The notes below the pieces were generated by a model that saw only the letters and a program-made list of their open reading frames with translations, was not told the DNA's origin and searched no databases. A DNA stretch of 64,000 bases from the NCBI RefSeq assembly GCF_000166135.1, contig NC_014666.1:310001-374000 (forward strand), read 5' to 3'. Below are positions 52,033 to 62,189 of the stretch, one piece after another (within the stretch, counting starts at the first letter, position 1; every line of letters starts with the position of its first letter). Source of the DNA: Pseudofrankia inefficax (GTDB lineage: Bacteria > Actinomycetota > Actinomycetes > Frankiales > Frankiaceae). The position numbers and the translations under genes are program-made.

Positions 52033-53019
52033 GTGTACGCGGTCACGGTGGACGAGCCCGGTGGTCCCGAGGTGCTCGAGTGGCGCGAGGTGGACGACCC
52101 GCCCGGCCCTGGCCCGGACGAGGTGGTCATCGACGTCGTCGCCACCGCGGTCAATCGGGCCGACCTGCTTCAGCGCCAAGGGCTCTACGCGCCGCCGCCT
52201 GGTGCCTCGGACATCATCGGCCTGGAGTGCTCCGGGCGGATCGCGGCCGTCGGGCCGGGCGTCGACGGCTGGCGGGTCGGGGACGAGGTCTGCGCGCTGC
52301 TCTCCGGCGGCGGCTACGCGACGAAGGTCGTCGTCCCCGCCGGACAGGTGCTCCCGGTGCCGCCGGGGGTCGACCTGGTCACCGCCGGCGGACTGCCCGA
52401 GGTCACCTCGACCGTCTACTCGACCGTTTTCCAACGGGCCCAACTCCTCGACGGCGAGACGTTCCTGGTGCACGGCGGCGCCTCCGGGATCGGCACCTTC
52501 GCGATCCAGGCCGTCCGGGCCCTGCGGCCGAAGGCCCTGATCGCGACGACGGCGGGCTCCCCGGAGAAGCTGGAGCGCTGTCGCGAGCTCGGCGCGGACG
52601 TCACCATCTGCTACCGGGACGAGGACTTCGTGGCCCGGGTGAAGGAGGCGACCGGTGGGCGCGGCGCGGACGTCATCCTCGACAACATGGGCGCGAAGTA
52701 CCTGGCCCGCAACGTCGACGTGCTCGCCCCCGACGGCCGGCTGGTGGTGATCGGCATGCAGGGTGGCATCAAGGCCGAGCTGAACCTGGCGACGCTGCTG
52801 ACCAAGCGGGGCGCGGTGCACGCGATGTCACTGCGTCATCGGCCGGGCGAGCAGAAGGCTGCGATCGTGGCCGGCGTGCGCGCCGAGGTGTGGCCGGCGT
52901 TCGCGTCGGGCGCGATCCGCCCGGTGATCGACCGAGTGCTCCCGCTGCGCGAGGCGGCCGAGGCGCACCGCGTCGTGGAGTCCCTCGGGCATGTCGGCAA
53001 GGTGCTGCTCGCGGTCTAG
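52033..53019 (+). CDS. NAD(P)H quinone oxidoreductase (PIG3-like MDR family)
   Basis: The 328-residue protein starts at a GTG. It has NRADLLQRQGLY near residue 36, GLECSGRI, and the cofactor-binding loop VHGGASGIGTFAIQ, then GADVILDNMGAKYL. There are no zinc-binding Cys/His sets, which places it with the zinc-independent quinone oxidoreductases of the medium-chain dehydrogenase family (TP53I3/PIG3 type). It probably reduces quinones in detoxification. The next gene (Bpa) is on the same strand 73 nt away. Confidence 0.88.
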   Translation: MYAVTVDEPGGPEVLEWREVDDPPGPGPDEVVIDVVATAVNRADLLQRQGLYAPPPGASDIIGLECSGRIAAVGPGVDGWRVGDEVCALLSGGGYATKVVVPAGQVLPVPPGVDLVTAGGLPEVTSTVYSTVFQRAQLLDGETFLVHGGASGIGTFAIQAVRALRPKALIATTAGSPEKLERCRELGADVTICYRDEDFVARVKEATGGRGADVILDNMGAKYLARNVDVLAPDGRLVVIGMQGGIKAELNLATLLTKRGAVHAMSLRHRPGEQKAAIVAGVRAEVWPAFASGAIRPVIDRVLPLREAAEAHRVVESLGHVGKVLLAV

Positions 53020-53092
53020 TGCCGCGTCGAGAGTCTCGGCGGTCTCGCGGCGGCCTGAACTACCGGGAGCCGGAATGCGGTTGGATGGGGAC

Positions 53093-53647
53093 ATGACAGA
53101 TCAACCGGAACCGCGGGTGGTGGTCGTGGGCCCGGACGGCCGGCTGCGCAGCCCGCTGGACGGCGCCGGCGCCGGTTCGGACCACGCAGGCGACGGCGGC
53201 TCGGACTCGCCCGACCCGCGCACGATGATCTCTTCGATGGTGTCGCAGCCCGACAAGGTGATGCGGATCGGCACCATGATCAAGCAGCTGCTCGAGGAGG
53301 TCCGGGCGGCGCCGCTGGACGAGGCGAGCCGGCTGCGGCTGCGCGAGATCCACCGCAGCTCGATCCGCGAGCTGTCCGACGGCCTCGCGCCCGAGCTCAA
53401 GGACGAGCTGGACCGGCTCAGCCTCCCGTTCGACGACAGCCAGACGCCCAGCGACGCCGAGATCCGGATCGCCCAGGCCCAGCTGGTCGGCTGGCTGGAA
53501 GGCCTGTTCCACGGCCTGCAGACGGCGCTGTTCGCCCAGCAGATGGCCGCTCGCGCCCAGCTGGAGGAGATGCGCCGCCGGGCCCTGCCCAGCGGCCAGC
53601 CCGGCCAGTCCGGCCAGGACGGCTTCGGTACCGGCACCTACCTGTGA
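53093..53647 (+). CDS. bpa: Bacterial proteasome activator Bpa/PafE
   Basis: The 184-residue protein has the four-helix core of DUF2587 (MVSQPDKVMRIGTMIKQLLE, then AQLVGWLEGLFHGLQTALF) and ends GTYL. The C-terminal hydrophobic-Tyr-X motif docks into the 20S proteasome alpha ring to open its gate without ATP, as with mycobacterial Bpa ending GQYL. It starts at the ATG at 53093; another ATG lies six codons before. Its presence shows that the organism has a proteasome. Confidence 0.93.
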   Translation: MTDQPEPRVVVVGPDGRLRSPLDGAGAGSDHAGDGGSDSPDPRTMISSMVSQPDKVMRIGTMIKQLLEEVRAAPLDEASRLRLREIHRSSIRELSDGLAPELKDELDRLSLPFDDSQTPSDAEIRIAQAQLVGWLEGLFHGLQTALFAQQMAARAQLEEMRRRALPSGQPGQSGQDGFGTGTYL

Positions 53648-53660
53648 CCCCGGGGGGGAT

Positions 53661-55064
53661 CTATGACGCGGGGCTGACCGAGCTCATGTTGAAGTCGGGG
53701 ACCCGTACCGCCGGCATGCGGGAGAGCTTGAACCAGTCGGCCCACTCGCGGCCCAGGGTGCGGCTGGCCGCGCCGAGCTCGGTGATCCGACCGAGCAGGC
53801 TCACCGGCGACTCGTTGAACCGGAAGTTGTTCACCGCGCCGGTCACCTCGCCGTTCTCGACGAGGTAGACGCCGTCCCTGGTCAGCCCGGTCAGCAGCAG
53901 TACCTCCGGATCGACCTCGCGGATGTACCACAGGCAGGTCAGCAGCAGCCCCCGCTTGGTCGAGGCGACCATGTCGTCCAGGGTGGCCGTCCCGCCGGCG
54001 TCCATCGTGAGGTTGTCGACGAACGGCGTCGGCCGGGCGCCGGCGGCCTGGGCTGAGGACCGGGTGTGCACGAGGGCGGCGAGCTTGCCGTCGTCGAGCC
54101 AGTTGGTCCGCCCCAGCGCGAGCCCGTTGTCGAAGACGCTCGCCGTCGCGGACGAGTGCCCCGAGACGGCGAACGGCGCGCAGCTCAGCTCGGGGTCGGC
54201 CGGGTCGCTGTACAGCGTCATCCCGGCGGGGCCGAACGCCTCACCCAGCCGGGTCCCGCCGCCGGCCTTGCTGAAGACCGTGCGGCCCTCCGCCGCGTCC
54301 CGCCCGGCGGCCGACCAGTAGGCGTCCAGGATCAGGTCGGAGACGGCGGACGGCGGCAGCAGGGTCTCGTAGCGGCCGGCCGGCAGGTCGATAGTGCGGG
54401 CGCACCAGCCGAGCCGGCGGCGCAGCTCGGCGTCGGTCGCGGCCACGTCGACGTCGGAGAAGTCGTGGGTCGCCTGGCCGTGCCAGACCGAGCCGCCCGG
54501 CTGGCCGTTCTTGGCGTTCCACTCGACCGAGCCGGTCGGCTGGCTGTGCCGCAGCCGCAGCCCGGTGGACGTGCCCAGCCAGGTGGTGGTCAGGTCGTGC
54601 TCGGCGAAGCCGTACAGCCCGCGGCCCTCGGCCCGCGCCGCCCGCAGCGCCTCACCGAGGTCGGCCGCGAACCTCGTGAACACCGACGTCGAGGTCCGCT
54701 CGGCCAGGGCGTCGAACGGCTCGGGGCTCGTCGCCGCGCCGGGCTGACCGGGCGCCAGCAGGTCGGCGTAGTCCTCCGCGTCGTCGGCGTCCTTGGCCGC
54801 GGCCTCGGCGGACCGGACCAGCTCGGTCAGCTTGTCGACCCCGGTCGTGCCGGCCTCGATCGTGCTCACCGACCGCACGCCGAAGGAACGGCCGACGATG
54901 CTGACGACGGTGACCGACCGGTCTCGGGCGGCCCCGTTCGTGGTGAGCGTGTTGTTCGCCCAGCGCAGGTTGACGGTGCTGGACTCGGTCGCGATCACGA
55001 TGCAGCCGTCGGCCCGCGACGCGGCGAGTGCCCGCTCGACGATCTCGTGCGACGCCTCGGTCAC
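53661..55064 (-). CDS. tldE: TldE/PmbA-like metalloprotease subunit
   Basis: The 467-residue protein has the TldD/PmbA fold: SHEIVERALAASRADG near the start, then ETLLPPSAVSDLILDAYWSA and GLTRDGVYLVENGEVTGAV near the end. It lacks the HExxxH zinc motif, as TldE does. It would pair with TldD to form a peptide-degrading complex. The gene starts 31 nt after the TldD gene ends, in one operon. Confidence 0.88.
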   Translation of the reverse strand: MTEASHEIVERALAASRADGCIVIATESSTVNLRWANNTLTTNGAARDRSVTVVSIVGRSFGVRSVSTIEAGTTGVDKLTELVRSAEAAAKDADDAEDYADLLAPGQPGAATSPEPFDALAERTSTSVFTRFAADLGEALRAARAEGRGLYGFAEHDLTTTWLGTSTGLRLRHSQPTGSVEWNAKNGQPGGSVWHGQATHDFSDVDVAATDAELRRRLGWCARTIDLPAGRYETLLPPSAVSDLILDAYWSAAGRDAAEGRTVFSKAGGGTRLGEAFGPAGMTLYSDPADPELSCAPFAVSGHSSATASVFDNGLALGRTNWLDDGKLAALVHTRSSAQAAGARPTPFVDNLTMDAGGTATLDDMVASTKRGLLLTCLWYIREVDPEVLLLTGLTRDGVYLVENGEVTGAVNNFRFNESPVSLLGRITELGAASRTLGREWADWFKLSRMPAVRVPDFNMSSVSPAS

Positions 55065-55095
55065 CAGTTCTCCTTCGCCTGCGCGAGCCCCGTCA

Positions 55096-56661
55096 TCAGC
55101 GACCGGCCTCGTGCCGGGTGTTGAGGATGTTGATTCCGCGGAACAGGGTCGAGGGAGCGCCGTGGCTGACGGCGGCGACCTGGCCAGGCTGCCCCTTGCC
55201 GCAGTTCATCGCCCCGCCGAGCAGGTAGGTCTGCTCACCACCAAGCCCGTCGAGCGCGCCCCAGAAGTCGGTCGTCGTCGCCTGGTAGGCCACGTCGCGC
55301 AGCTGCCCGACGATCCGGCCCTTGCGAATCTCGTAGAACCGCTGGCCGGTGAACTGGAAGTTGTACCGCTGCATGTCGATGGACCAGCTCTTGTCCCCGA
55401 CGATGTAGATGCCACGGTTGACCCCGGAGATCAGGTCCTCGGTGGACGGCCCGCCGGCCGCCGGCTGCAGCGAGACGTTGGCCATCCGCTGGATCGGCAC
55501 GTGCCCGGGGGAGTCGGCGAACGCGCACCCGTTCGACCGGCTCACGCCGAGGCGCTCGGCGTTCGCCGCCGCCATCCTGCGGTCCAGCTGGAAGCCGACG
55601 AGCGTGCCCGCGTGGACGATGTCCCACCGGCTGGCGGCTACGCCCTCGTCGTCGTAGCCGATCGTCGCCAGTCCGTGCGGCGCGGTCCGGTCGCCGGTGA
55701 CGTTCATCAGCGGCGAGCCGTAACGCAGGTTGCCGAGCTTGTCGAGCGTCGCGAACGAGGTGCCGGCGTAGGCGGCCTCGTAGCCGAGCGCCCGGTCGAG
55801 CTCGGTGGCGTGGCCAACCGACTCGTGGATCGTGAGCCACAGGTTGGACGGGTCGATCACCAGGTCGTAGCGCCCCGGCTCGACCGACGACGCCTTCGCC
55901 TTCTCGGCGAGCAGGCCAGGAATCGTCTCGATCTCGGCGTCCCAGTCCCAGCAGCCGGCCGCCGGACCCGAGACCAGCCATTCCCAGCCACGCCCGGCCG
56001 GCGGCGCGATCGTGCGCATCGTCTCGAAGCCGCCCCCGGGGTCGACCCGGGTCGCCTCGATCTGGCAGAGCAGGCGCACCCGTTGCTGGGTGGTCGAGGT
56101 ACCGCTCAGGTCCGCGTAGTACTTGTTCTCCAGGACCTCGTTGAGGTGCCCGTCGACGTGGTCGACGTCGGCCGCGGACAGCAACGTCCGGCACAGCCCG
56201 CCGACCCGGTCGACCTTCTCGCGGGTGTCGATGGCGAACGGGTTCACGGCATACGCCGACACCCAGGTGGCGTCGGCGTGCACCGGCTCGTCGGCGAGCT
56301 CGATCGGCTCGGTGTTCAACGGCCGGGCGACCCGGGCGATCTCGACGGCCTCCCGGGTGACGCGGACCGCCTCGTCGGTGGTCAGGTCGACCCCGGCCGC
56401 GAACCCCCAGGTCCCCTCATGCACGACCCGCACGGCGAAGCCGACGGTCGAGCCGTCATGGCTCGTCTCGAGGCTTCCATCCCGGAACGACAGCGAGCCG
56501 TCTCGAAGCCGTTCGATCCGGATATCCGCGTGGCTTACGCCGAGATCGCGGGCCGTCTGCAGCGCCGCGTCCGTCAGCGCCGCCCGCGGCAACGCGAGGA
56601 ACTCCGGGTCGACCTCCTGCGGCGGCGTCCTGGACGCTGTAGGCGAAGCGGCTGTCGGCAT
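55096..56661 (-). CDS. tldD: TldD-like metalloprotease
   Basis: The protein has the TldD zinc motif HESVGH (279-284 of the chosen frame) followed by ATELDRALGYEAAYAGTSFA, and the C-terminal ADSPGHVPIQRM region. Such proteases cleave unfolded peptides or mature RiPPs; in Escherichia coli TldDE process microcin B17. The start is the ATG at 56661; another is three codons earlier. It is first in the operon. Confidence 0.9.
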   Translation of the reverse strand: MPTAASPTASRTPPQEVDPEFLALPRAALTDAALQTARDLGVSHADIRIERLRDGSLSFRDGSLETSHDGSTVGFAVRVVHEGTWGFAAGVDLTTDEAVRVTREAVEIARVARPLNTEPIELADEPVHADATWVSAYAVNPFAIDTREKVDRVGGLCRTLLSAADVDHVDGHLNEVLENKYYADLSGTSTTQQRVRLLCQIEATRVDPGGGFETMRTIAPPAGRGWEWLVSGPAAGCWDWDAEIETIPGLLAEKAKASSVEPGRYDLVIDPSNLWLTIHESVGHATELDRALGYEAAYAGTSFATLDKLGNLRYGSPLMNVTGDRTAPHGLATIGYDDEGVAASRWDIVHAGTLVGFQLDRRMAAANAERLGVSRSNGCAFADSPGHVPIQRMANVSLQPAAGGPSTEDLISGVNRGIYIVGDKSWSIDMQRYNFQFTGQRFYEIRKGRIVGQLRDVAYQATTTDFWGALDGLGGEQTYLLGGAMNCGKGQPGQVAAVSHGAPSTLFRGINILNTRHEAGR

Positions 56662-56953
56662 GCGTCCCATCCTGTACCGCCCGCCGCCGCTCTGGCGCGC
56701 CGGGCGCGACCGAAATCACTCTTGGTGCTGGTGCTGGTGCTGGTCGGCTGGGTTGGCGCCTCGGCCCGCCCCCCGAGGACGAGCCGAGGCGCCTTGGCGG
56801 CTTGGTGGCAGCTGCCCTGTGTCGTGTTCCTGCGTCCCAGGTCCCAGTGGCCGCTGGCGGTCGGTGCTCGGCTTCCCTCCGGCCGTCCCCTCGTGCAGGC
56901 CGGTCAGGAGCGCGATTCGCCGTCAGGCGCTCAGGTGATGCGGTTCCACCCGC

Positions 56954-57793
56954 TTACCACTCGTCGATGCGAGGGTTGCCGGTGTCGTCGCCGAGGTGGC
57001 CGTGGTCCTGCTTGACCAACGTCCAGCGACGTTCCGCCTCGCTGATCGCCGCCGACATCAGCACCGGGTCCCGGGGGCTGCGGTCGAGGAACAGGTCGGT
57101 GGCGTAGGTGAACGCGGTGACGAAGCGCTGGGTCACGGGCGCCTGCAGGTCGACCACCGCCGGCCGGTCGTGGTGGGCCACGACATGCTTCATGAAGTCA
57201 TGCGCGAGCTGGTTCATTCGCGTCGAGAAGGTGTCGCCCCGGGGGCTTCCGGCGTCGAGGCTCGGCCAGGGCTTTGTCCGCGGCGGGCCGGTGTCCGGTT
57301 CCGTGACGTCGCGGTCGTCCGCCCACACCGGATGCGGGTCGTCATCGAGGTCGTCGTTGTGGTCGCCGTGCCCGTGGGCCGCGCCGTCGAGCACGAAGTC
57401 CTCGCGGCGGGCCCGAGTGACGGCGGTGAAGAGCAGCAGCCCCGCCACGACCGCGATCAGCAGTGTGGTGGTTCCGAGGATCCAGACGGGCCAGTAGGAG
57501 TGGCCACGGGCGCCGGCGCCCGCGGTCGGATCGGTACCGGAACCAGCAGGCAGCGCTCGTGCCGGTGGCGCCGTCGGCCGCGTGGTGCTGTCCGCCGGGC
57601 CGGTGTCGCCGATCCCGGTCAGCCAGCCGATGACGCTGGCCAGGCCGGTGACCAGCAATGTCGGAATACCTAGGAATACCGCCAGGCGCGACTTCCCGAG
57701 GCAGGCCGCGAGGGCCGTGAGGCAGATCCCGACGATGATCAGCTCCTGTGCTGACACGCCAGATCCGAGACTCGACAAGCTAGGCTCAGTCAC
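56954..57793 (-). CDS. Membrane protein with Pro-rich spacer
   Basis: The 279-residue protein has three membrane segments (LIIVGICLTALAACLG, LAVFLGIPTLLVTGLASVIG and ILGTTTLLIAVVAGLLLFTA), an Asp-rich stretch (DDLDDDPHPVWADD), and a cytoplasmic C-terminal helix bundle ending GNPRIDEW. Not recognised. The gene stands alone. Confidence 0.7.
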   Translation of the reverse strand: MTEPSLSSLGSGVSAQELIIVGICLTALAACLGKSRLAVFLGIPTLLVTGLASVIGWLTGIGDTGPADSTTRPTAPPARALPAGSGTDPTAGAGARGHSYWPVWILGTTTLLIAVVAGLLLFTAVTRARREDFVLDGAAHGHGDHNDDLDDDPHPVWADDRDVTEPDTGPPRTKPWPSLDAGSPRGDTFSTRMNQLAHDFMKHVVAHHDRPAVVDLQAPVTQRFVTAFTYATDLFLDRSPRDPVLMSAAISEAERRWTLVKQDHGHLGDDTGNPRIDEW

Positions 57794-58308
57794 GTACTCG
57801 TCCTTCCAGCCACGGTGGATCTTCGGATTTCGTACCCCCGAGGGGGTCGTGGCCGGGTACTAGCGAGAGCTGGGCTGGCTGGGACGCTGAGTGACGTCAA
57901 TGTCATCAAGCGAGGCATCGTGTACCCCCTTGACTAGGCGACCGGTGGTCGATCGGCTGGCCTCACCAGAATAGTGCGGCAAGATGAGTCGCCGTGGCAA
58001 GAAGATTCGGAATATTTGCCTGTAGGTCAGGTTCTGGACGTCGATCGCACGGGTCGACCGCAGTCCGCCTCGACCCGGCCCCGTGATCCAGAACGGCGCT
58101 CGCCGGTCGGCCAGGTGGCCAGGCCGGTTGGCGCGGTCGGCCGGGCGGCGGCAGTACAGGCCGTTGGGCGATGTTCAACAAAACGTCCCGCCGTGGGCAA
58201 TCTGCCGTGTTTCAATAGAATTTCCGGTGGTCGGTCTCCTACGGGCCGCTGTGCCCGGCCGACCCCCACCAGAGCCGACCACGGTGGTGGCGGGAAGGTG
58301 AGCCCGGC
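57794..58308. other. Intergenic region
   Basis: About 515 bp with no convincing gene. An AT-richer patch (GAAGATTCGGAATATTTG, near 57997) may belong to a promoter. Similar AT patches occur before the other genes of the small-protein cluster. Confidence 0.45.
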
Positions 58309-58695
58309 ATGGTTCTTGTCCTGGCCATTGCGGCCTGCGGTTCCGGCGCGTGCCACGCGGTCTTTGTGGATGGCCGTGACGTCTGGGTGGTCGGCGATCG
58401 GTTGCCGCAGAGGGCTTCCGGTCGGGACGGCGACCCGGCCCGCACGACCGTCCGGGTGGATCTGACGGTCTTTGAGCCGGCGACCGCGAGATTGCGCGCC
58501 GCGTTTCACGCGGCCGGCACCGACCCCGCTGAAATAGATGAGCTGGCCGAGAGCGTGCGGGCGGGATCGGCCTATGTGGTCGGCTCTGCAGCCACTACGC
58601 CACCCGAGTCCATTGGCGTCGCCTCTCACGAGGCCGCGGTCATCGCGCGCCGGTTGCCTTCGAAGGTGGTCGGGCAGTTGGCGCTGGCCGCCTAG
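58309..58695 (+). CDS. CGx3C small-protein family, extended member (128 aa)
   Basis: The first 45 residues (ACGSGACHAVFVDGRDVWVVG) match the pattern of three smaller neighbours (CG[ST]x2C then a strand and a VVxG turn). This copy has about 60 extra helical residues (ATARLRAAFHAAGTDPAEID). AAGG precedes the ATG. It is the only member without an adjacent regulator gene. Confidence 0.65.
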   Translation: MVLVLAIAACGSGACHAVFVDGRDVWVVGDRLPQRASGRDGDPARTTVRVDLTVFEPATARLRAAFHAAGTDPAEIDELAESVRAGSAYVVGSAATTPPESIGVASHEAAVIARRLPSKVVGQLALAA

Positions 58696-59094
58696 CAGGT
58701 TCGGCCGCCGGTCGGCATCGGGTAACGAGGGCGGATCCCGTCGGCCTATGTCCGACCGGCATATTCGCGCCTCGTGTGCTCGGAGGCCACTGTCTCAGCG
58801 TCGAGTCTCGCCACCGGCCAACTACTCACGGTTGTCAATCTTGTTCAGATTGAATCATCGTTGCCCGCTGTGGCTCGACCTATAGCCACATGCAGTCTGT
58901 TGTTTACCAAAGGTGACACGCCGTGAGTGGAACCTCGCCGCCCAGCAGGCGGAGCCTGGATGGAGGCCGGTAGGGTCGCCTCATATTCCCAGTGGTGGCG
59001 TGGGTGGTCGGAGTGCGATGCCAACATATTCTGACATATTTGCCCTCGATCCACTCTGGGTGTAGGTTCCCGTGTGCCTAGGAGAGGACGAGCA
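58696..59094. other. Intergenic region
   Basis: About 400 bp before the next small gene. The only notable feature is an AT-rich stretch (ATATTCTGACATATTTG, around 59023-59042). Confidence 0.45.
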
Positions 59095-59292
59095 ATGCAG
59101 CCAACCCCTCTGGTGACTGTGTGCGGCTCCGGAGGTTGCCCGACCGTCTTCACGACCGAAGACGACGCGGTGATCGTCCAGGGCTACCTGCCGGAACCTC
59201 GCCTCTCCGAGGGCGTTCCCACGGGGGAAGCGCGTGTCGTCATCCCCCGGGAGCTGTTGAACGAGGCGGCGCGCAGGCTGTTGGCGAGCTGA
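59095..59292 (+). CDS. CGx3C small protein, member 1
   Basis: The 65-residue protein (starting MQPTPLVTVCGSGGCPTVF) has C10 and C15, then VIVQGYL and GEARVVIPRELLNEAAR. GGAGAGGA precedes the ATG. It sits 69 nt before an Scr1/DUF5753 regulator, as DUF397 small proteins often do, so the two probably form a pair. DUF397 is the nearest comparison by size and position; I cannot establish homology. Confidence 0.7.
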   Translation: MQPTPLVTVCGSGGCPTVFTTEDDAVIVQGYLPEPRLSEGVPTGEARVVIPRELLNEAARRLLAS

Positions 59293-59361
59293 GGTCGACG
59301 TCGGCTGGGGCGTGAGGCCGCCAGCGGTAGCCCGGGCTCGACCCCTGGGGCGGGAGGGACG

Positions 59362-60282
59362 ATGGAGACCGACGACCGGTCCGGTCGGCATCATGATCCC
59401 TCCGAGACGGTGGGCGCCGCGCTCGCCAGACTGCGTCGGGAGAGCGGCCTGACCGGCGTCGAGGTCGCCAAGCGGTCCGGTGTCAGCCAGGGCCAGATTT
59501 CCAAGATCGAAAACTCGCGGGTCACGCCGTCGCAGGCCGATGTCGTGCGGTTCGCGGGTGCCCTCGATCTGCCTGGCGCCCTGGTGGCCGATCTCGTGGA
59601 GCGATCGCGCCAGGCTCAGGCGTTGGCGCGGGAGCGTCGACGTGGCGCGAACCGGAGCGTTGCCGCCAACCAGGAGGACTACCTCGAAGAAGAGGGCAGA
59701 GCGAGGCATCTGCGCGCCTTCGAGCCGATCCTCGTGCCGGGCCTGCTACAAACCAGCGAGTATGCCCGCCGGGTGATCAACAGGTTCTATGCCGTGATCT
59801 ACGGCGACGACCGCCAGGGCTGGCCGGACACCGCCGCCGCGGTGCGGCTGCGGTTGGAGCGTCAGGAACGGCTTTACGATCCCGATCGAGATTTCAAGTT
59901 CATCATCAGCGAGTCGGCGCTCCGGGCCCGCTTCGGCGCGAAGGACTACTGGCCGCTGCTGATGGCCGCGCAAATCCAACGGATCGAGAGCGCCTGCGAA
60001 CTCCCGAACGTCGAGATCCGGATCGTGCCCACCGACACGTCCCTGCCATTCCCGGCCATCGAGCCTTTCGAGATCATGGACGACGCCGTCGTGATCACCG
60101 AGTCGACCGCCGGATCCAGCCGCCGAGACCGTGATGGCGTCGAGATCTACGCCAGGGTTTTTGATCGGTTCTGGTCCAGCAGCACGCCAGACGTCCTGCC
60201 GATCCTGAGCCGGTACAAGACCGAGTTTCTCGAGGAAAGCACGAAGGTCGCGAAGTCGGAAGACGCGGGCACCGGACAGTAG
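59362..60282 (+). CDS. HTH regulator with Scr1/DUF5753 domain
   Basis: The 306-residue protein has an XRE helix-turn-helix (VAKRSGVSQGQISKIENSR) near residues 35-60 and a DUF5753 domain (FEPILVPGLLQTSEYARRV, then IIPTDTSLPF-like, EPFEIMDDAVVITE). GGGAGGGACG precedes the ATG. Such regulators typically work with a small protein encoded next to them. Confidence 0.9.
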   Translation: METDDRSGRHHDPSETVGAALARLRRESGLTGVEVAKRSGVSQGQISKIENSRVTPSQADVVRFAGALDLPGALVADLVERSRQAQALARERRRGANRSVAANQEDYLEEEGRARHLRAFEPILVPGLLQTSEYARRVINRFYAVIYGDDRQGWPDTAAAVRLRLERQERLYDPDRDFKFIISESALRARFGAKDYWPLLMAAQIQRIESACELPNVEIRIVPTDTSLPFPAIEPFEIMDDAVVITESTAGSSRRDRDGVEIYARVFDRFWSSSTPDVLPILSRYKTEFLEESTKVAKSEDAGTGQ

Positions 60283-60417
60283 TCCACGTCGTGCGTCGAC
60301 CGGCGACCTGTTGGCCGGCGATGCGGTTTGGCCCGTGCCACCAGCCAGGCCGGCACGCGATGGACGTGCGGCACCTGGCCCGGCCGACTCCGTCGGCGGT
60401 CGGGCCAGGTGGTCGGC

Positions 60418-60993
60418 TTACCGTTGCGGGGTGAGCTCGCGGCGATGGCCTGCCGAGCCGACCGAGACCTTCTCGGCTATGCGGCTGTCGCTTCCACCCC
60501 GGCCTGTGGCCGGTGCATCGGGGACTCGGCCCGCGGCGGCCCGGGACTGCGCGAGGCGAGCCTCCGCGCGGCGGGTGGCCTCGACGGTCCTGCTGTCGTG
60601 GACGAGGGTGAGCCGCTGGGGCGTCTCGCCGCCGGTAACACGCTGCACGGGCAGGTCCCGCCGGTAACCGGGCCGCACCCGCAGGTCGGCCCAGGTGGTT
60701 CCGGAACGGTGCAGGTCGATCTGCACCTTCTGCCAGCTGTCCTCCGCGCGCCGGACGGCGCCGACCAGCGCGGTCCGCGAGTTCTCCTGGTCGCGGTCGA
60801 CCAGGATGCGGACCGCGTCCCCCAGAGCGCCCGCCATCGACCGGGCTTCATCCGAGAATGCGTCCAGTCGGGCAGGCTGGCCGGGTTTCGCCGCCGTGTA
60901 GCGCAGGTACTGGCGGGTCAGCCAGGACAGCCGGGTGTACAACTGGTCGCGGTTGGTGCCGGTGAGAGTGGCGTAAACGGTCAGCATTGACAT
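60418..60993 (-). CDS. Hypothetical protein
   Basis: The 191-residue protein (start at the ATG at 60993, MSMLTVYATLTGTNRDQLYT) has an N-terminal helical half and an Arg-rich C-terminal tail. No family is recognised and no clear ribosome binding site is seen. It lies between the two regulator units, on the other strand. Confidence 0.5.
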   Translation of the reverse strand: MSMLTVYATLTGTNRDQLYTRLSWLTRQYLRYTAAKPGQPARLDAFSDEARSMAGALGDAVRILVDRDQENSRTALVGAVRRAEDSWQKVQIDLHRSGTTWADLRVRPGYRRDLPVQRVTGGETPQRLTLVHDSRTVEATRRAEARLAQSRAAAGRVPDAPATGRGGSDSRIAEKVSVGSAGHRRELTPQR

Positions 60994-61529
60994 GCGATCA
61001 CGTCCAGCTGGATCTTGGTGCTGTTCAGGCGTTGGCCGGCGCCCCCGGCCGTGGGGTGGGCTGTGCTGGCCGAGGTGGCCATACCCCACCTGGGTACTAC
61101 ACAGGAATCAGTGGTGAGATCCCCCGCGTGCGGCATATTCCGACGCACCTCCTGCTTCCGAGGCCCGTGACCGCTGGTCGACTGGACCCTTGAGCAAAAG
61201 GTAGACGACTGCGAGACCGTCGACAAGGCGACTTGAGAATATAGTCCAAGATCTTTACAAAGCTGGCGTTGAGGTGAATACTTTCGACCTGGCAGGGACA
61301 TCGCTGGTTCGGCTGCCGTTCGCGAGCGGGCCAGCGATCCGATCCGGGTACCGGACCGGGACAGGACGAGACAGGTGGCGACGTGACGTCGAGACGGTCG
61401 CGCGGGTCCGTGCCGGCCGTCGTGCCTTTCGGGGCAGCAAAACCGGCCGGCTCGGTTGACGCCGGCGGGGTGAGTGTCGCCGGACCGGCCGGGGTGGGCG
61501 GGGCGGCCGGCGGGGGCAGGCTGGTCCGG
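60994..61529. other. Intergenic region
   Basis: About 535 bp between two leftward genes; no convincing gene. A CGGCATATTCCGACGC patch (61124 on) recalls AT patches near the other small genes. Confidence 0.4.
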
Positions 61530-61733
61530 TCAGGCTGGCCGGTCGGATACCGCTGCCGCCGCGGCCCGAAAGATTTCCGCCGGAATCTCGACCAGGACCT
61601 CACCGGGGGCCGGCTGCACGGTGTCGTCAGTCACGAGCGTGCCCTGGACGACGATCGTGCCGTGGTCGCTCGCATAGACCTGAGGGCACGAGTTGGTTCC
61701 GCAGTCGTGGTCGGTCAGAGGTATAAGGCGCAT
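61530..61733 (-). CDS. CGx3C small protein, member 2
   Basis: The 67-residue protein (MRLIPLTDHDCGTNSCPQVY) shares C11/C16, TIVVQGTL and EVLVEIPAEIFRAA with the other members. GGGCGGGAAC precedes the ATG at 61733. It has no regulator gene directly beside it on its strand. Confidence 0.7.
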   Translation of the reverse strand: MRLIPLTDHDCGTNSCPQVYASDHGTIVVQGTLVTDDTVQPAPGEVLVEIPAEIFRAAAAAVSDRPA

Positions 61734-62189
61734 GTTCCCGCCCTTTCGTGTGGAGCCCCCAGATCCCTTCGGCGAACGTCGGGTTGGCGCCGCGGGACCC
61801 GGCCGACCGGGGATCGCCCCATCGGCGGACAGGACCGTGTTACTCGATTTGAGCACGCAATCGCGGAACACGCCGCCGATATACGTGGTCAACAGGTTCC
61901 ACATCCGGACCCGTGGCAGACCACCCGCAGGCGCGAATTGCCTGGTAGACGCCCTTCGCATGCGCGTTTGTTGATTCATGCGAGTGTTCTTGCGTGGGGG
62001 GTGCCCGAATGGGTGGCTTGGCGGCTCCAGCTCGACGCGCCGGCCAGGTTCCCCGACTGCCGACTTGGCGCCGCCGGTCTAGTATTCAGGCCTGGGAGAT
62101 CATGTTCTTCCGAAGATCGATATTATTCACTCTGTCATTGCCGGTGGCGGGTACTTGATGTTGAGCGCGCCGCGGAGGAAGTAGGAGCA

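Noticed and set aside
56720-56760. GCTGGT short tandem repeat upstream of tldD
   Set aside because: Only about four 6-bp units, a common low-complexity slip in GC-rich DNA, with no gene attached.
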